This document shows, one piece after another, positions 24,786-37,964 of a stretch of DNA of 64,000 nt. Origin of the DNA: Dryas octopetala (Eukaryota; Streptophyta; Magnoliopsida; Rosales; Rosaceae); assembly GCA_963921425.1 (NCBI GenBank), contig OY992836.1:18865614-18929613 (forward strand), read 5' to 3'. Both the position numbers and the translations under genes were made by a program. The notes under the pieces were generated by a model. That model was not told the DNA's origin and ran no database searches. It was given only the letters and a program-made list of their open reading frames with translations. Positions within the stretch are counted from its first letter, which is position 1. Each line of letters begins with the position of its first letter.

Positions 24786-24869
24786 GCAGAGATTTCGGTG
24801 AAAAAGACATGAAATCCCTTCTTCCCTCCCATAGCCAAGAGCAACACCAATAGCAAAAACCAGAGACAC

Positions 24870-24871
<2 letters not shown>

Positions 24872-24908
<37 letters not shown>
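24872..24908. repeat. GA microsatellite, distal
   Basis: An (AG)n run of about 36 bp some 300 bp before the bHLH start codon, probably in its promoter or leader. Plant GAGA-binding BBR/BPC factors recognise such tracts. Confidence 0.8.
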
Positions 24909-24912
<4 letters not shown>

Positions 24913-25106
24913 GGAAGATTCCATATTAGTCTAAGGCTTTAGCCTTTAGGGGGTCCTAATAAATTAATAAATCATAAAATGCATACTGTTACTAATGTAT
25001 ATAATAATGTAACTAGCCTTTTATGCTTGTTCCTATATAATCTTCCACTTGGTGCATCTTCTTGTTATCAGGGCACTTTCCCACAATTAGCAGCATTAAC
25101 ATTCCC

Positions 25107-26675
<1,569 letters not shown>

Positions 26676-26860
26676 TTGCAAGGAAAAATGGGAGAGGAAG
26701 AGTAAGAACTTTGTGGTGAAGTTTTTTGGGGGGATGGGTTTTTTTCATATCTCTGGAATTTCAATGAGGGTTGCAATTGAGAGGTTGTAATTTTCTTTCT
26801 TGATTAAATAATTGATGTCTTTTCATGGAGTAACATTTGCTTCAGTAGGAGGAGATGTTC
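26676..26860 (+). other. Probable 3' untranslated region of the bHLH gene
   Basis: AT-rich sequence after the stop codon with an ATTAAATAATTG stretch near 26803 that could serve as a poly(A) signal region. The true end cannot be read from sequence alone. Confidence 0.45.
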
Positions 26861-29352
26861 ATTTAATTTTTTCTCCTACGCTCTCAAGAGGAAAAGAGTG
26901 TCTTTTAGATGTAAGTGCCCAAGAATAAGAAAATTCTCAAATTGGTCAGTAGAGAAGCTATGTGGAAGTGGAAGTGAATTCCACAAATAAAACCAACTTC
27001 CTTTTGGTGATTGTGCCTTGTGGTTGTTTAGTGCAAATAAAATTAGATAGAGAAAAGGGTGTGATGCAGTGAGAAAACTTTCTATGGATGTAGTTGTTGC
27101 CTTCCCCTGAATCTTATGTGGATATCTTTTGCATATAAAGAGCAGATGGTGACAGAATATTCTTGTTGTTTTCAATTTACTTCTCTTTTGGCCTTTTCTT
27201 TTTCTTTTTTTAAATGGGGAAAAGATGGGGTGGGGATAAGAAATTGAGCTATGGTTTCCCATTGGTGTGCAGTTAAAGGTACAATTCCTTTTTTTTTTTC
27301 ACAGTCACTAACAATTGGTAAAACTATTGCAGAACTCTTTTAATTTCCAAGTTCATGTACACAACTTTTAAAAGGAAAGCACAACCACATAATGAGCAAA
27401 GAATTTCAAGGTTAGTCAAACAGGGAGAAAAGCCTTCCAAAGGAATTCAGGGGAAAGATTAACAAATTTCATCAGTGCCAAAAAGAAAAAAGTGCCAGAG
27501 ATCAATATATGCTATCCACACTAAGGTCAAGAATCAAGAGTCACCTTACATTGGGATTAGGTTAACAACCACAAACTTCAATACAACCAGTATTTAAAAA
27601 AAAAAAAAAAATAGAACCAGCATTTGCCATCAATATATGTCAATGAAGTGCAGAAATGCCTATTTCACAATCTGCTGCTCTATATCTCTTCTGAGTGATA
27701 TGTTTGGCTGCTCTGTTTCTAAACCTTCATAGTGCCCAGAACCATGACCCTTCATGGTACCCTTGAGGGAAACAATATCAATATGTATCACTACATGTTA
27801 TTTTCAGTGAAGACCACTTATGCATGGTAGGGTTTTTTCCAACCTAGCTAGCCCCATCATTCTCTATAATAATTCAGTTGTAGGGTCTGTTTCTTGTGAA
27901 GGCCAAGATGAAACTTGCCTAATTCCATTTGGTGCAATTTGACTGCTTAATGATACTATGTATAAAGGTTCGAACATTTGATAAAATATCAAACTCTTAA
28001 AGATGCGAATATTCAGTAGTAGCAATTGCCAATTAGAGGTTTATATATATTGTTCATTGCAGATTTATAGCTCTGAAGGAAAAATTCTATAACAAGGGGT
28101 GTATTCAACACTCCTATCATAATAACCTGTTACATGCTGGTCATGTGTCACGAACTTGTCATATGATCAATTATTGTAAGAAAAACATTTCATGTATTCC
28201 TTTTGTTGTAGGTAAAACTTTCTTCATGTGGAGAGACCTTCTGAGAAACTTCAACCACTTTTGCAAGGGAAGGTCCATAGTATGCGAAATGCAGCATTCA
28301 ATGAGAAATTAATCTTATCTATACTAGTTAACTAGCCGTCCACCTTAAAGCAAATTATGTATCATATGAAGTTCCCAAAAGCATGAAAAACAAGTAATTT
28401 TTCAATAAACTGTGCTGATCATGACATTGTCTTTCAACATCTTGTCCCACAAAACAATGCCTTTTTCTTGTTTATGCTCTCACTTGGAGGTTTGATTTGC
28501 ATTGACATGATCCTCAACTCACTTTGCCAAATCTAATAGGTAGGTGAAAATCTTTTGATATGACCAAAAGAAGAAAGGCCCAATTATGATGTTTATGCTT
28601 CATGGTTCATATATAAAGCTTGCAATAGAAGGAAAGAAATGAGACATTTCCACTCAGTATCACGGAAGATGCCAAGATATTTCCTTTGTCTAAACACCAA
28701 CAGATACATTAATTTGTATATCCAATAAGAGCCTACTGCACTGATTCATCTGAAAAAATGGTACATTGCGCATATTATTTATTGAATATTCATCTTAAAA
28801 GCTTAAACTATTAAACTGTTAGGTGGAAGACTCAATGAACATAAGAAGCTGCAGTTCCTACATAAGATTTCATGTCACATTTATTTATTATGGAACTGTC
28901 AATTCTTTGTTGGAATACAGTTTCCTTCTCCACTATCATCTTTTACCAAGAGCTCTTCAACCATCCTAAATGAGTGAAGCTAAATAATGTTACATGTACG
29001 ACATTTCTCGATAGAGATGAAATTGATTTATACACGTACGTAAATTCGATCACTATAGAAGAGTGTGGGACATAATAGTTTTCTTGAAATGAAATAGAAG
29101 AGTTTTAAGAATACAGAATCATCACTCACATATATTTATATAAACAAAAAATTCACAGTCCAATCAGACCCAAAAAGAACAAACAGTTATATAAATTGCA
29201 GAGCAAGCCACTCAATGCATATTTTTTTAATCAATTAACCTTGAGTTTTCAGCCAACCATACCAGCCATCCTAAAGTTGATTAATTGTGAAATACAACGT
29301 ACTAGGGATATATATGATAATAATCCTGAGACATTTTTCTTTTGATGGTTTA
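26861..29352. other. Intergenic DNA, no gene recognised
   Basis: The 128-residue minus-strand ORF at 26876-27262 has no family resemblance. No RNA gene, long repeat or transposon end was recognised across this 2.5 kb. Confidence 0.5.
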
Positions 29353-29709
29353 GAGCATCTCCAACAGAGGTATTTTGCTACCTAATTTGAAGAGTCACCT
29401 AGAATAAATCATCTCCAACAGAGGTAGCAAATAGACTCTTCAAATTGGGGACCCAAAGTCAGCTCTTCAAATTTGAAGAGTGAAGTTGGCTCTTCAAATA
29501 ATAAATATTAATTTAATATTTAGATAAACTAAAAAATTTAATGAAATTATAATTTTGTATAAATAAGAAAAAGATAAAATTTAATTAATTAATGACATTT
29601 GCTACCTCTGTTTTCACAATTTTAAATCAGCAAATTTGGCTAAATTGCCATATAGGTCAGTAAAGTCAGATTTGAAGAGCCAAATTTGCTACCTCTGTTG
29701 GAGATGCTC
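29353..29709. mobile_element. MITE with GAGCATCTCCAACAGAGGTA ends
   Basis: The first 20 bp, GAGCATCTCCAACAGAGGTA, are the inverse of the last 20 bp. The arms continue with TTTGCTACC and CTTCAAAT words. Near 29408 a second CATCTCCAACAGAGGTAGCA occurs, so one end is nested or duplicated. GAGCATCTCC-type ends are widespread in flowering-plant MITEs. No target duplication is clear. Confidence 0.8.
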
Positions 29710-30038
29710 ATCTTGTCCATGCTTTTTGGTCACTCGTGAACTCTCATAGGCAGCTCTAATGGGTGTGTGAGAATCTCTTTTGTAATTACCAAGGAACTAT
29801 ATGTCTTATCACTTTATGAAAAAGGCCCAATTATGAACATCTTTTCACGTAAAGCCCCCAACAACATAAAGAAGCTGAGACATTCCCATTCATGATCTGT
29901 GAAGATACCAAGCTATTGTATTTCCCTAATCTAAGTATAGGCCCATGTTCAATCCCTTACAATATGTCCGTGACCATAGTGATAGTCCAATTAGCTAGTA
30001 GCCTAGTAATTTCATTAAGTGAGTAATAGAATTAGACT

Positions 30039-30450
30039 AAGGCCGTTTGGAATTGTCGTGGAGGATTCAAAAGCTACTGAGAATGGCTTAATCACCCACA
30101 GCAGTTTTGGTGTTTGGTAAAAAAATAAAAAAGTGTTTTGTCCCACAATTCTCAACTCCCCACAACAAAAATAGAAAGCAAGTTTGTAGGTGCTTTTGAA
30201 AGCTGCAGTGAATCACAACAACAATAAAAATTTTATTTTACCCATAATACCCTCATTTTAGTAATTATAAATAGCCACAGCAGTTTTACATTACAATTTA
30301 CCACACATTCATACTGCTTTTTGTACTCACAACACTTTTGAAAATATAGTTTACCAAACACTCAACTGCTTTACTTCACATCTGACTTTACTTCACAGCT
30401 GTTTTATTTCACAACTGTTTTTTCTCACAGCAATCTCAAACTAAGCCTAA
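30039..30450. mobile_element. hAT-type MITE
   Basis: The left end AAGGCCGTTTGGAATTGTC and the right end (reverse complement TTAGGCTTAGTTTGAGATTG) are imperfect inverted repeats, flanked by ATTAGACT (30031-30038) and ATCAGACT (30451-30458), an 8-bp duplication with one mismatch. The interior has repeated TTCACA(A/G)CTGTTT words. It sits about 130 bp upstream of the possible gene at 30586. Confidence 0.7.
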
Positions 30451-30585
30451 ATCAGACTCTAATAGAGTGTTAACTGATTTGGCTAACCATGGTAAAGTTA
30501 ATTAACCAACACCTCTAGTAATTTGGCTTGCGGTAACTGAGTGTTGTGATTGGCAGACAGAATTCGTTTCTATTTTACTGATGCA

Positions 30586-31416
30586 ATGGAGATGTACACA
30601 GAAAACACTTGGCTGTCTGTCTTCTCACTTTCTGTTGTTTGTGCCTTCATAATTCTTTCTAGCACAGGCAGCAGCTTTCCTGGTACCTGAAATTGTGCTC
30701 TTTTTTTCTTTTCTTTTTTGAAAATTTATACTTCAACTGTGGTAGATGGTTGGGTTTCGAAAATTAGGGTTTCCTTGGCTTATCATTCTTTCCTGTGGGT
30801 GGGTTATGTTTTCATACATTGTTCAGACATTGATAGAGCTATATGTACAAATTGATTGATTTTAGAACAAGATATTCTTGATCTTGGGTCTTCTTCACTG
30901 CTGTGTTCTGGATATTGTTTCTTGGGACCATTTTGGACCTTTTGGATGATTGAATGATTTATTTGTATGTTCCAGAAATAAGAATGGTAATGATAGTGAA
31001 GAGGTAATACTGTGGCAAAACTGTTTCTACGAATATTCTGAATTTTTTGTTTATTGTGTTACTGTTTTTCGGTTTTTCCTAAAGCAACAATTCGGTTCAA
31101 ATTTGGTGTCAATAATGAACCAAGGGTCAATATTGCCCTGAGGGTTTCTACCAAAGACTTGAGTATGTGGGTAGGTCGGCTATATGACTTCAATATTTGG
31201 ACTGGAATATTCGAAAATGGCCGCTGCTGGCCAGTGGATTGTTTTGACTTCATACAAAAGTATGGTGTGCTTATTGAAGAGCACTGTGAAGTGGAAGGTA
31301 ATGCTGTTTTAGAACGACATAGTTGGACTTACAATGATGATATATTGAAGCGTATGACCTTTGTTAATATAAATCTGAGAAGAACAGACATACGCTTCAC
31401 TATATCATCAGTGTAA
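30586..31416 (+). CDS. Possible secreted protein of unknown family (two exons)
   Basis: Exon 1 (30586-30682) encodes MEMYTENTW, then LSVFSLSVVCAFIILSS and TGSSFP, which reads as a signal peptide. A GT donor at 30683 and an AG acceptor before 31085 join it, in frame, to an exon running to a stop at 31414-31416, for about 142 residues. The mature part contains RFKFGVNNEPRVNIALRVS, then CWPVDCFDFIQKYGVLIEEH and HSWTYNDDILKRM. I do not recognise the family. A strong alternative donor (GTAAGT) lies at the stop codon, so the transcript may continue. The model is supported only by the frame match and the signal peptide. It may be a captured or decaying gene, since the next feature is a broken NUB1 piece. 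Confidence 0.35.
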
Positions 31417-31461
31417 GTCCAACAATTAACAGAGAAGCCCACGGTAAGAGAAGAATCATCA

Positions 31462-31520
31462 GGGCTTCTCTTGCTTCGTGAGAGCCATAAATCTGGGAGA
31501 TATCAAAGCAAGAGAAGCCC
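31462..31520 (+). other. Perfect 15-bp stem hairpin
   Basis: GGGCTTCTCTTGCTT (31462-31476) is exactly reverse-complementary to 31506-31520, with a 29-base loop. A third partial copy of the arm (AGAGAAGCCCA) lies near 31431. It could be a small inverted-repeat element or a structured RNA; no known miRNA sequence was recognised. Confidence 0.6.
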
Positions 31521-31559
31521 CACGAAGATGTCCCTGACGAGCTCTTCTCTATGTTGCAG

Positions 31560-32128
31560 GCAGTGAGGAGGACCATGGTCTTGTTTCAGAGCCATGAACG
31601 GAAGAAGGAGGCTTCCCATGATGTTTCAAACCTTTGATGATCTTGTTCAGAAATTGGATCGATTGACTTCATTGGGTAAGCAAGCCAGAACAATTTAGTG
31701 TTCAACACAGCCTTCAATTTGAAGGGCATATATGTTCATTTCAAAATGGTGGTTTACTAGCAGATATGTCATGATAATGTACGTGCATAACATGAGCCCC
31801 TGTATTTTCATTAGTCATTCTAAAAGTTGCATGTGCATAACATGATCCCCTGTATTTTCATTAGTCATTCTAAAAGTTGCTGGACTTTGCAGGTTTGAGA
31901 AGGAACTTGCTGCTGAAGCACTTGGAAGAAATGAGAATGACACTGAGAAGGCCTTAAATGTATTTATATGATATTATGATGTATTTATTCTGAATTATTG
32001 ACTCTTAACATTACTAACTTTGTTTGACCTGCAGGTTGATATTGAATCATTGAAAAGGAAACTACAGCGCCAAGCAGTACATGCTTCAGTTGAAATGTTA
32101 GTAGGCATGGGCTTCGAAATATCAAGAG
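31560..32128 (+). pseudogene. NUB1-like (NEDD8 ultimate buster 1) UBA-region fragment
   Basis: Three exon-like pieces match the UBA section of plant NUB1-type proteins, which carry ubiquitin/NEDD8-linked substrates to the proteasome. They are 31633-31675 (FDDLVQKLDRLTSLG), 31893-31959 (FEKELAAEALGRNENDTEKA) and 32035-32128 (VDIESLKRKLQRQA, then EMLVGMGFEISR). In intact homologues these follow each other as one stretch of adjacent UBA domains. Here the first junction is one base out of frame, the linker after KALN is missing, and neither the ubiquitin-like N-terminus nor the C-terminus is nearby. The intron between the first two pieces contains a 50-bp tandem duplication. I judge it a fragment, possibly captured; the family assignment is from motif memory. 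Confidence 0.6.
31781..31880. repeat. 50-bp tandem duplication
   Basis: Units 31781-31830 and 31831-31880 differ at only two positions, so the duplication is recent. It lies between two exon pieces of the NUB1-like fragment. Confidence 0.95.
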
Positions 32129-32304
32129 GTACTTGTCAAAGGGATACATATAGCAGAACCACTGTGTTTTTAGCATCTTTTACTAAAGTTTCTGATGTTG
32201 ACGGTTCCCTCCCGATTAGATTCCATAGAGCTAATATTGGCCAAATCACCCTCATCAATCCTATTGTAATTAACAAATATACATACTAATATTGTATAGG
32301 ATCG

Positions 32305-32667
32305 ATGGAGGCTGCTGGTAATAATGCTTCTAAGGGAGTTGCTACTGCTTCTTTGTCTTCTTCTGGTTCCAGTTATAACTCACTAGCACCACATAACAAC
32401 CCGAAGGTGGAGAAGGCAGATCAATTTCCGGCTATGAACAAGAAGACGACTGATTGGTTTACATTGGATGCTGTTTTGAAATCGTTTGAAATGGGAAAGA
32501 GAATGGAAAAGGAAATGGCTGTCTATTCTTCCAAGCATAACCTCCATTGGGCTGGCTTTACACCTGAGGCTAAAGCAGAACGGGTGCAGGAGGTTCATTT
32601 GCCGCGTTGGCTGAAGCAGTTTCTTCCTAGTCCCTGGCCCTGCCTTAGTGACACAAGGAGTTCTTAA
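32305..32667 (+). CDS. Unknown 120-residue ORF
   Basis: The ORF begins MEAAGNNASKGVATASL and later reads WFTLDAVLKSFEMGKRMEKE and WAGFTPEAKAERVQEVHLP. The composition is mixed and protein-like, unlike the shadow ORFs elsewhere, but I recognise no family. A 30-bp segment around EAAGNNASKG recurs just past the stop (about 32668-32700, EAAGYYASKG in another frame), which suggests an internal duplication. It may be the last exon of a chimeric transcript or a pseudogene remnant. Splice links to neighbours could not be fixed. Confidence 0.3.
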   Translation: MEAAGNNASKGVATASLSSSGSSYNSLAPHNNPKVEKADQFPAMNKKTTDWFTLDAVLKSFEMGKRMEKEMAVYSSKHNLHWAGFTPEAKAERVQEVHLPRWLKQFLPSPWPCLSDTRSS

Positions 32668-32919
32668 GGAGGAAGCTGCTGGATATTATGCTTCTAAGGG
32701 AACGGGTGTTGGGTGTTCCTTTTGTGAGAATTACTGTGTTATGGCCTGTTTGGGAGTGCTTTTTATAATTACTTTTATTCTGTTGTGCTTCTTCTTTGTA
32801 GTGTTTTTACATCGAAGCATTTTGTTGTTTGGCTATCAACAATTTAAGTCTTTTAACATTAAAGTAGTGCTTCTAAGTTCTAATAGTGTTTTGCTTTCAA
32901 AAAAAAGTGCTTTGCATAG

Positions 32920-32952
<33 letters not shown>

Positions 32953-35900
32953 TTCTTAGTTTTTCAAACTTGGTCGAACACAGTAAACAAAACAGTGTTT
33001 TCCTTGCCTCTCTTCCAAAACAACAAATTGAATTATTCATATTTCATCATATTGTTTAACCTTAGTTTAGTATGATTTTAAAGACCCTTGAAAAGTAGAT
33101 AACAAGATAATTAGAAGAGCTGCAGAAGGTATATAATTATATATCTTTTGTGGGTTTTCAAAGATGCCAAATTTCTTTTCTGGGTTTCATTAGATCTTGG
33201 TGTCTTGTATTAGTTTTTATTGGATTTTGATTTTGTTTTTTTCCACTCTTGAACAGTATTTTGGATCTCATATTTGATTTCGATTGGGTTTCAGAGTTGA
33301 GGATATTTGTGTTGTATAAGAAGGTTTCTGATCTTCCTTGGCTTCAGTTTCCAGTTTTATACGTAGCAGCTGCCTGATAAAAATTAAAAAAAATGAACAA
33401 AAAATGAAACTTTGTAATTATGTTATAATTTTTCCGTCTTGGATCATCGGGACTTCTCCACCGTTTTTATCTCCATCCGAGTGTTGATGAGCTCTTTCAC
33501 TCGATCTTTGCAAGTTCAAGCAATTGTAAATTCGCTGGGTTTCCAACTGTTGTTCAACCATTACTCCCCTTCACTTCTATTGCCCAATGAATTAACAGAA
33601 ACCATTTTTGCATCTAACATGTTCAACCACAAATCAAATCAAAAGATGCTTAGGGCGTTAGCCTTGTTTTGAGTAAAAAGTTAAATTTATGGAAGAGTAC
33701 TCCAATGGTAATGATAAATTTTTCCATTGAGCATTGTATATGCATCAACTGAAGCATAGACAGCATCAACTGAACCTGATCAAATGGAATCCTAGAAACA
33801 TCTGCCCTCGCAAGAGCAAGATCACTGCAACAAAATTGGAGAAAATAGAGACCATAAACATTGAATTAATTACATATTTATAATAAATTTAGAAAATTAA
33901 TTAAGCAGACAAACTCACGTAGATGAAAGAGTAGGCAAACTCAATAATATCTTCAATTTGGGCTTTGCCACCGGGCAACTTCCCAAGGGTTTTTAGGCTC
34001 TACATTACAATTAACCTGATCAAATGGAATCCTAATATAATTAATTGATAAGAATAGAGGAAAAAGTAGAGCTTGAATCCATCTTTTATGGGACAACCCC
34101 AACATGAGCAGCACTATATCTTATTATCTTGTCCATGGACTATCTGTCTCACTATTAAATAATTTGTGATCAGACAAAAAAATTTGATGGTTAAAGGGAC
34201 CCATCTCTTTGGTCATTGATAATTTGATATGAAAGGAAGCAAGAAGAAAAGAAAGGACCCGGCCTCATCCTATGATTGTATCCTCATCTCTTTGATAATT
34301 ACTTATTTACTTGCACTTGTGTGTTTGGGCATTGGGTTGGCCTGATTCACTATTAATAAGGCTTTAGTATCAAGGGTAAGGCCTAGTGGACCTTTTTAGG
34401 TGTGTAATTTTATCTTATTTAATGGATCCTCAACTTATATTTTATCGTTTAAAGTCACTTTTTTTATATAGAACTTATTTAATCCACATCTAACTTATAT
34501 GATTATATCTAGCATTCTAGCCACACTACTTTAACATTTTTACTAAATAAAATACTCATAATTGATAATTGTGCACTTTTTGTTCACCAAATTAATGAAA
34601 TATGGGATCCGTTCTTAGGTTTTAACAGTTAAACAAATTAAACATATAAGGGCAAATTTGACATAATCAAATAAAAATAGCCTAAACTACAAACACAAAC
34701 GTAATTTGACTTTATTATATGTGCTTATGTGGGTTAACATATTTATGTGAAAAAGTGAATCTATCAAATTCAGTGCACTCCAAGCTAAGGGCATTCCGTA
34801 ATGAAAGCACCCGTGCTTAACAGCGTGATCACACAGGCCAATAAAATGAGGTATAAATAAAGTGACAAATATAATATCGCATACCAATTAATTTAGGTCA
34901 CATACTTAATTTTTCATGTGTCTGAATCTTTGATTTAGTCGAAAACGTGTAGAAATCAACGTTGATTTCTTAGGAATTCTGGAGTCCAGAAATCAAAACA
35001 CTAGTTCGAGAGAAACTCTTGAGATTTTTTGAAAAATATTAATGTCAAAGATGCCAAATAACAAAAGTTACATTCTCTTTTATAAGGCCAAAACAAGGAA
35101 TGTACCAAAAATGGAAATAAGTTGACAAAACTGCAAAATTAAAGAAAACTGCTAATTTGAGGGCCTAATCGATGGAATTTGGCTGAAAACGCGCTTAGGC
35201 AGTGGCGTCCCGGCCAACTTGTTCATTAGGGCATTTCAAATCATTATTTGAGAATTTTAATTCGTAATTCAAGAGATTTTAAATATTTATATCTTTAATA
35301 TTGATCATAAGCAATTTGTATGCCTTAATACTTTTGGACATCACAATTGAAATAAATAAGTCTTTTAGGCAAATTCTATGTATATGTATACAAATTAATT
35401 GAAGTAAGAATATCAACACTTCCAATTGTAGGGTGTATAGCTGTTCTTATTTTGTGAAAAAACAAGTAATTTTGTCTTGATTTTATAGGCTTCAAAATCT
35501 CTAAAAATTAAGCTCCAATATTAATGGGTCTAATATCCATCTATTAGACTTTCCTTCCGGCCAACTTCCAAGTGTTTTCAGGTTCTAAATTATAAAGCTC
35601 TCAATCTGCCTCATAAGTGGAAGTAGAAGTAGCTTAATTCGTGTTTATTTTTTCTTTTTTCTTTTTTTGAGAGCCTAGAAGTAGCTTAGTTCATGGATGT
35701 TGACAAGGACAAGAACCTAATATTTGCAATAATATAAATTAATAAAAAGAAATGAGGAAAAAGTAGATTTTTTTTTTCAATCCATCAATATCATAAGTCT
35801 TGCTCGCTATATTTTATCCGTGATTATCTGTTAGTTCACAAAAGATTATTTTATATAACGGTTTTATATATATATTGTCTAAAACTTTGGGTATAATTAT

Positions 35901-36440
35901 TGAAACTAAAACTACTAGGACGAAATTAATTAACATAATAGCCAAAGTACAAGAACTAAATTGGTAATTTAGCCAAAAAACGAAATATGAACTCTTACCA
36001 CTATTTGATTAACACATTATTCCTAATAAAAAATGCTGGGTTACCATATGTGTAAAGTGTACCATATGAAGTATGAGTCAGTTGTAGAATATATTAATCA
36101 GTATACACTACTACTTGGCTACTTGGCTACTTGGCTACTTGTTTGTCTCAAACGCCAGAGTAGTTTCAACAACTCATATCTTCTTCCCCTGGTTACTGGG
36201 CAAAAGAAGGCAACTTGTCTGTGTCTTCCTTTTGATGGATGAAATCATTGCATGCTTTTTCAAAACCGTGGCCCTATCAAGACATTCATCGCCGCAAATA
36301 CCTCCAGAAAATGATGGCACCCCTGAACAAAAATTGAGCCCCTTTCCGTACTGAATTGCATAAGAGTAGTTAGTACTAAAGCGTACAAGCACTACTGATC
36401 CACTCATGAGTCATGAGTCATGTACCAAACCCACCCACTA
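32668..36440. other. Intergenic DNA with small repeats, no confident gene
   Basis: A (TA)n microsatellite lies at 32921-32947. A minus-strand piece at 33919-33990 reads LGKLPGGKAQIEDIIEFAY and is followed by a good GTGAGT donor. A second piece below 33824 reads DLALARADVSRIPFDQVQ but in a different phase, so this may be a decayed gene. The word ACCTGATCAAATGGAATCCTA occurs twice (about 33775 and 34015). Near 36113-36148 the word TACTTGGC repeats in tandem. Confidence 0.35.
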
Positions 36441-36460
36441 ACACATCTATCCTATCCCCG

Positions 36461-36470
36461 TATATAATAA
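36461..36470 (+). promoter_or_regulatory. TATA box of the At5g65660-like gene
   Basis: TATATAATAA lies about 150 bp before the start codon at 36609, in a position fitting a transcription start near 36490-36500. Confidence 0.55.
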
Positions 36471-36608
36471 TATGATCCTATGCACCACTTTTTACTTGCA
36501 CTTGCATTTATAAACCCACCATATCATTTCTCAGTTTCCCACTACTTCATTCCTTGTTGCTTTTATTTGGGTGCAATTGATGATCCGAATTCAGAAAGGC
36601 AGAGAATT

Positions 36609-37130
36609 ATGGAGAATGATCAGGAAGCTTTAAGTAGGCCTTCTATTGCATTCCCTGTGGGTTTGGGTCTACTTCTGTTGATGTTATTCAGCATCACTGC
36701 CTTCTTCTTCTGCTGCCTCCATTGGGACAAGCTTCGATCTCTCCTCCTTTCATCCTCTCACTTGGATCAAGAGAACCCACATGATATCCAATCAGAATTG
36801 GCTCATGAATCGCCTCGAAAACCCAAACTTCCTAGCAAGGTATATCAATTTTCTCTTTTTGCAATCATATATTCATATATGTGAATCTCAACTATTGATT
36901 AGCTTGAAAGAAAAATGAAGTTGTCATGTTGTCTGATTGGTTTTCTGAATTTGTTTATATGATAGATGGCAAAGCAAAATCAACCACAGAGCCTGCCAGT
37001 ACTGATGCCTGGGGATCATGTGCCAAAGTTCATAGCAGTTGCTTGTCCATGTGAGCCTCCTGTGGTGGACAAGTTCACAGTCACAGTGCACAAGCCTAGC
37101 CATTTCTGTGATGCTACTGTATACAGCTAG
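36609..37130 (+). CDS. Uncharacterized At5g65660-type membrane protein (two exons)
   Basis: Exon 1 (36609-36839) and exon 2 (36966-37130) join in phase 0 for 131 residues. Residues about 14-36 (FPVGLGLLLLMLFSITAFFF) form one hydrophobic transmembrane or signal-anchor helix, followed by CCLHWDKLRSLL and a hydrophilic stretch. The C-terminal half holds LPVLMPGDHVPKFIAVACPC, then EPPVVDKFTVTVHKP. This layout is that of the small plant family annotated as hydroxyproline-rich glycoprotein family or uncharacterized At5g65660; no biochemical role is known to me. I chose the ATG at 36609 because family members begin MEN near PSxxFPxGL; the in-frame ATG at 36480 lies at or before the likely transcription start. 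Its position between bHLH93-like and IAA9-like genes matches Arabidopsis order. Confidence 0.88.
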
Positions 37131-37964
37131 TTTTTATTTTGCTCTTTTCTAATTTAGAGTGCACAAAAGTTTAAATTTCACATTATATATTCATATATTT
37201 GTACAAATATTTGTAAAGAAGAAATTAATTCATGCTTGTGACAGTTGTGAGAGTTGGAGTTTGGACTTTAATTGGAGCCCATCAACACAAACAATAGTGC
37301 AAATTACATATATTTTGAGCATAATCCGTAATTAGTTAATTTATTTCTTTTTCTTTGTTGATTTCTTAGGGACCATGTAGTCACGAAAGTTTGTTGATAG
37401 AAAAAAAAAAAAAAAAAAAAAAAAACTATTTGGGCTTGGCGGAAGTTCTGTTTGTTAGGATATCAACCAAAATACAACAATTAAGGTAGAGATTTTTATT
37501 TTATTTTATTTCAATTAAGAAATGACAACCGACATTTTATGTTTTGGAAAGGAAGTAGGAGATATTACAAGCCGTTTGAATTTTCATCTGCAAACTCAGA
37601 ATGTGCTTGTGCAACAATTCCTCATGATAGCGTAAGATAAGATTACAGAGCAAATAATTGTAAGTGGGGTTGTCAGCAATCAGCATATATCTATCTTCTA
37701 TTCTTCTCCATAATTGTTGAGAAATTGAATTACTACTTAATCCAAAGCTCCAATCACAGCCCTATCTATATTCTAGAATGGACAATGGTGAGGGCATTAT
37801 TAAGCCTTGCCTGGGATTAGATACCAAGGTATTAGATACTACAAATTGGTATGCTCTTCTTGCAAAGCCCATATCTAAGTTTTTTTTGTGCCCACCCAAC
37901 GTAGGTTGGTGATAATTGGGGAGGCTATTTCAGCTCAATTGTATTTGCTGATACAATTATGAAA
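37131..37964. other. Downstream region of the At5g65660-like gene, then intergenic
   Basis: The 3' untranslated region probably covers the first 150-250 bp. A poly(A) tract of about 25 bases lies at 37400-37425. Nothing else is recognised. Confidence 0.45.

Noticed and set aside
26876..27262. 128-residue minus-strand ORF downstream of the bHLH gene
   Set aside because: Composition is that of AT-rich noncoding DNA and it overlaps the likely transcript end of the bHLH gene.
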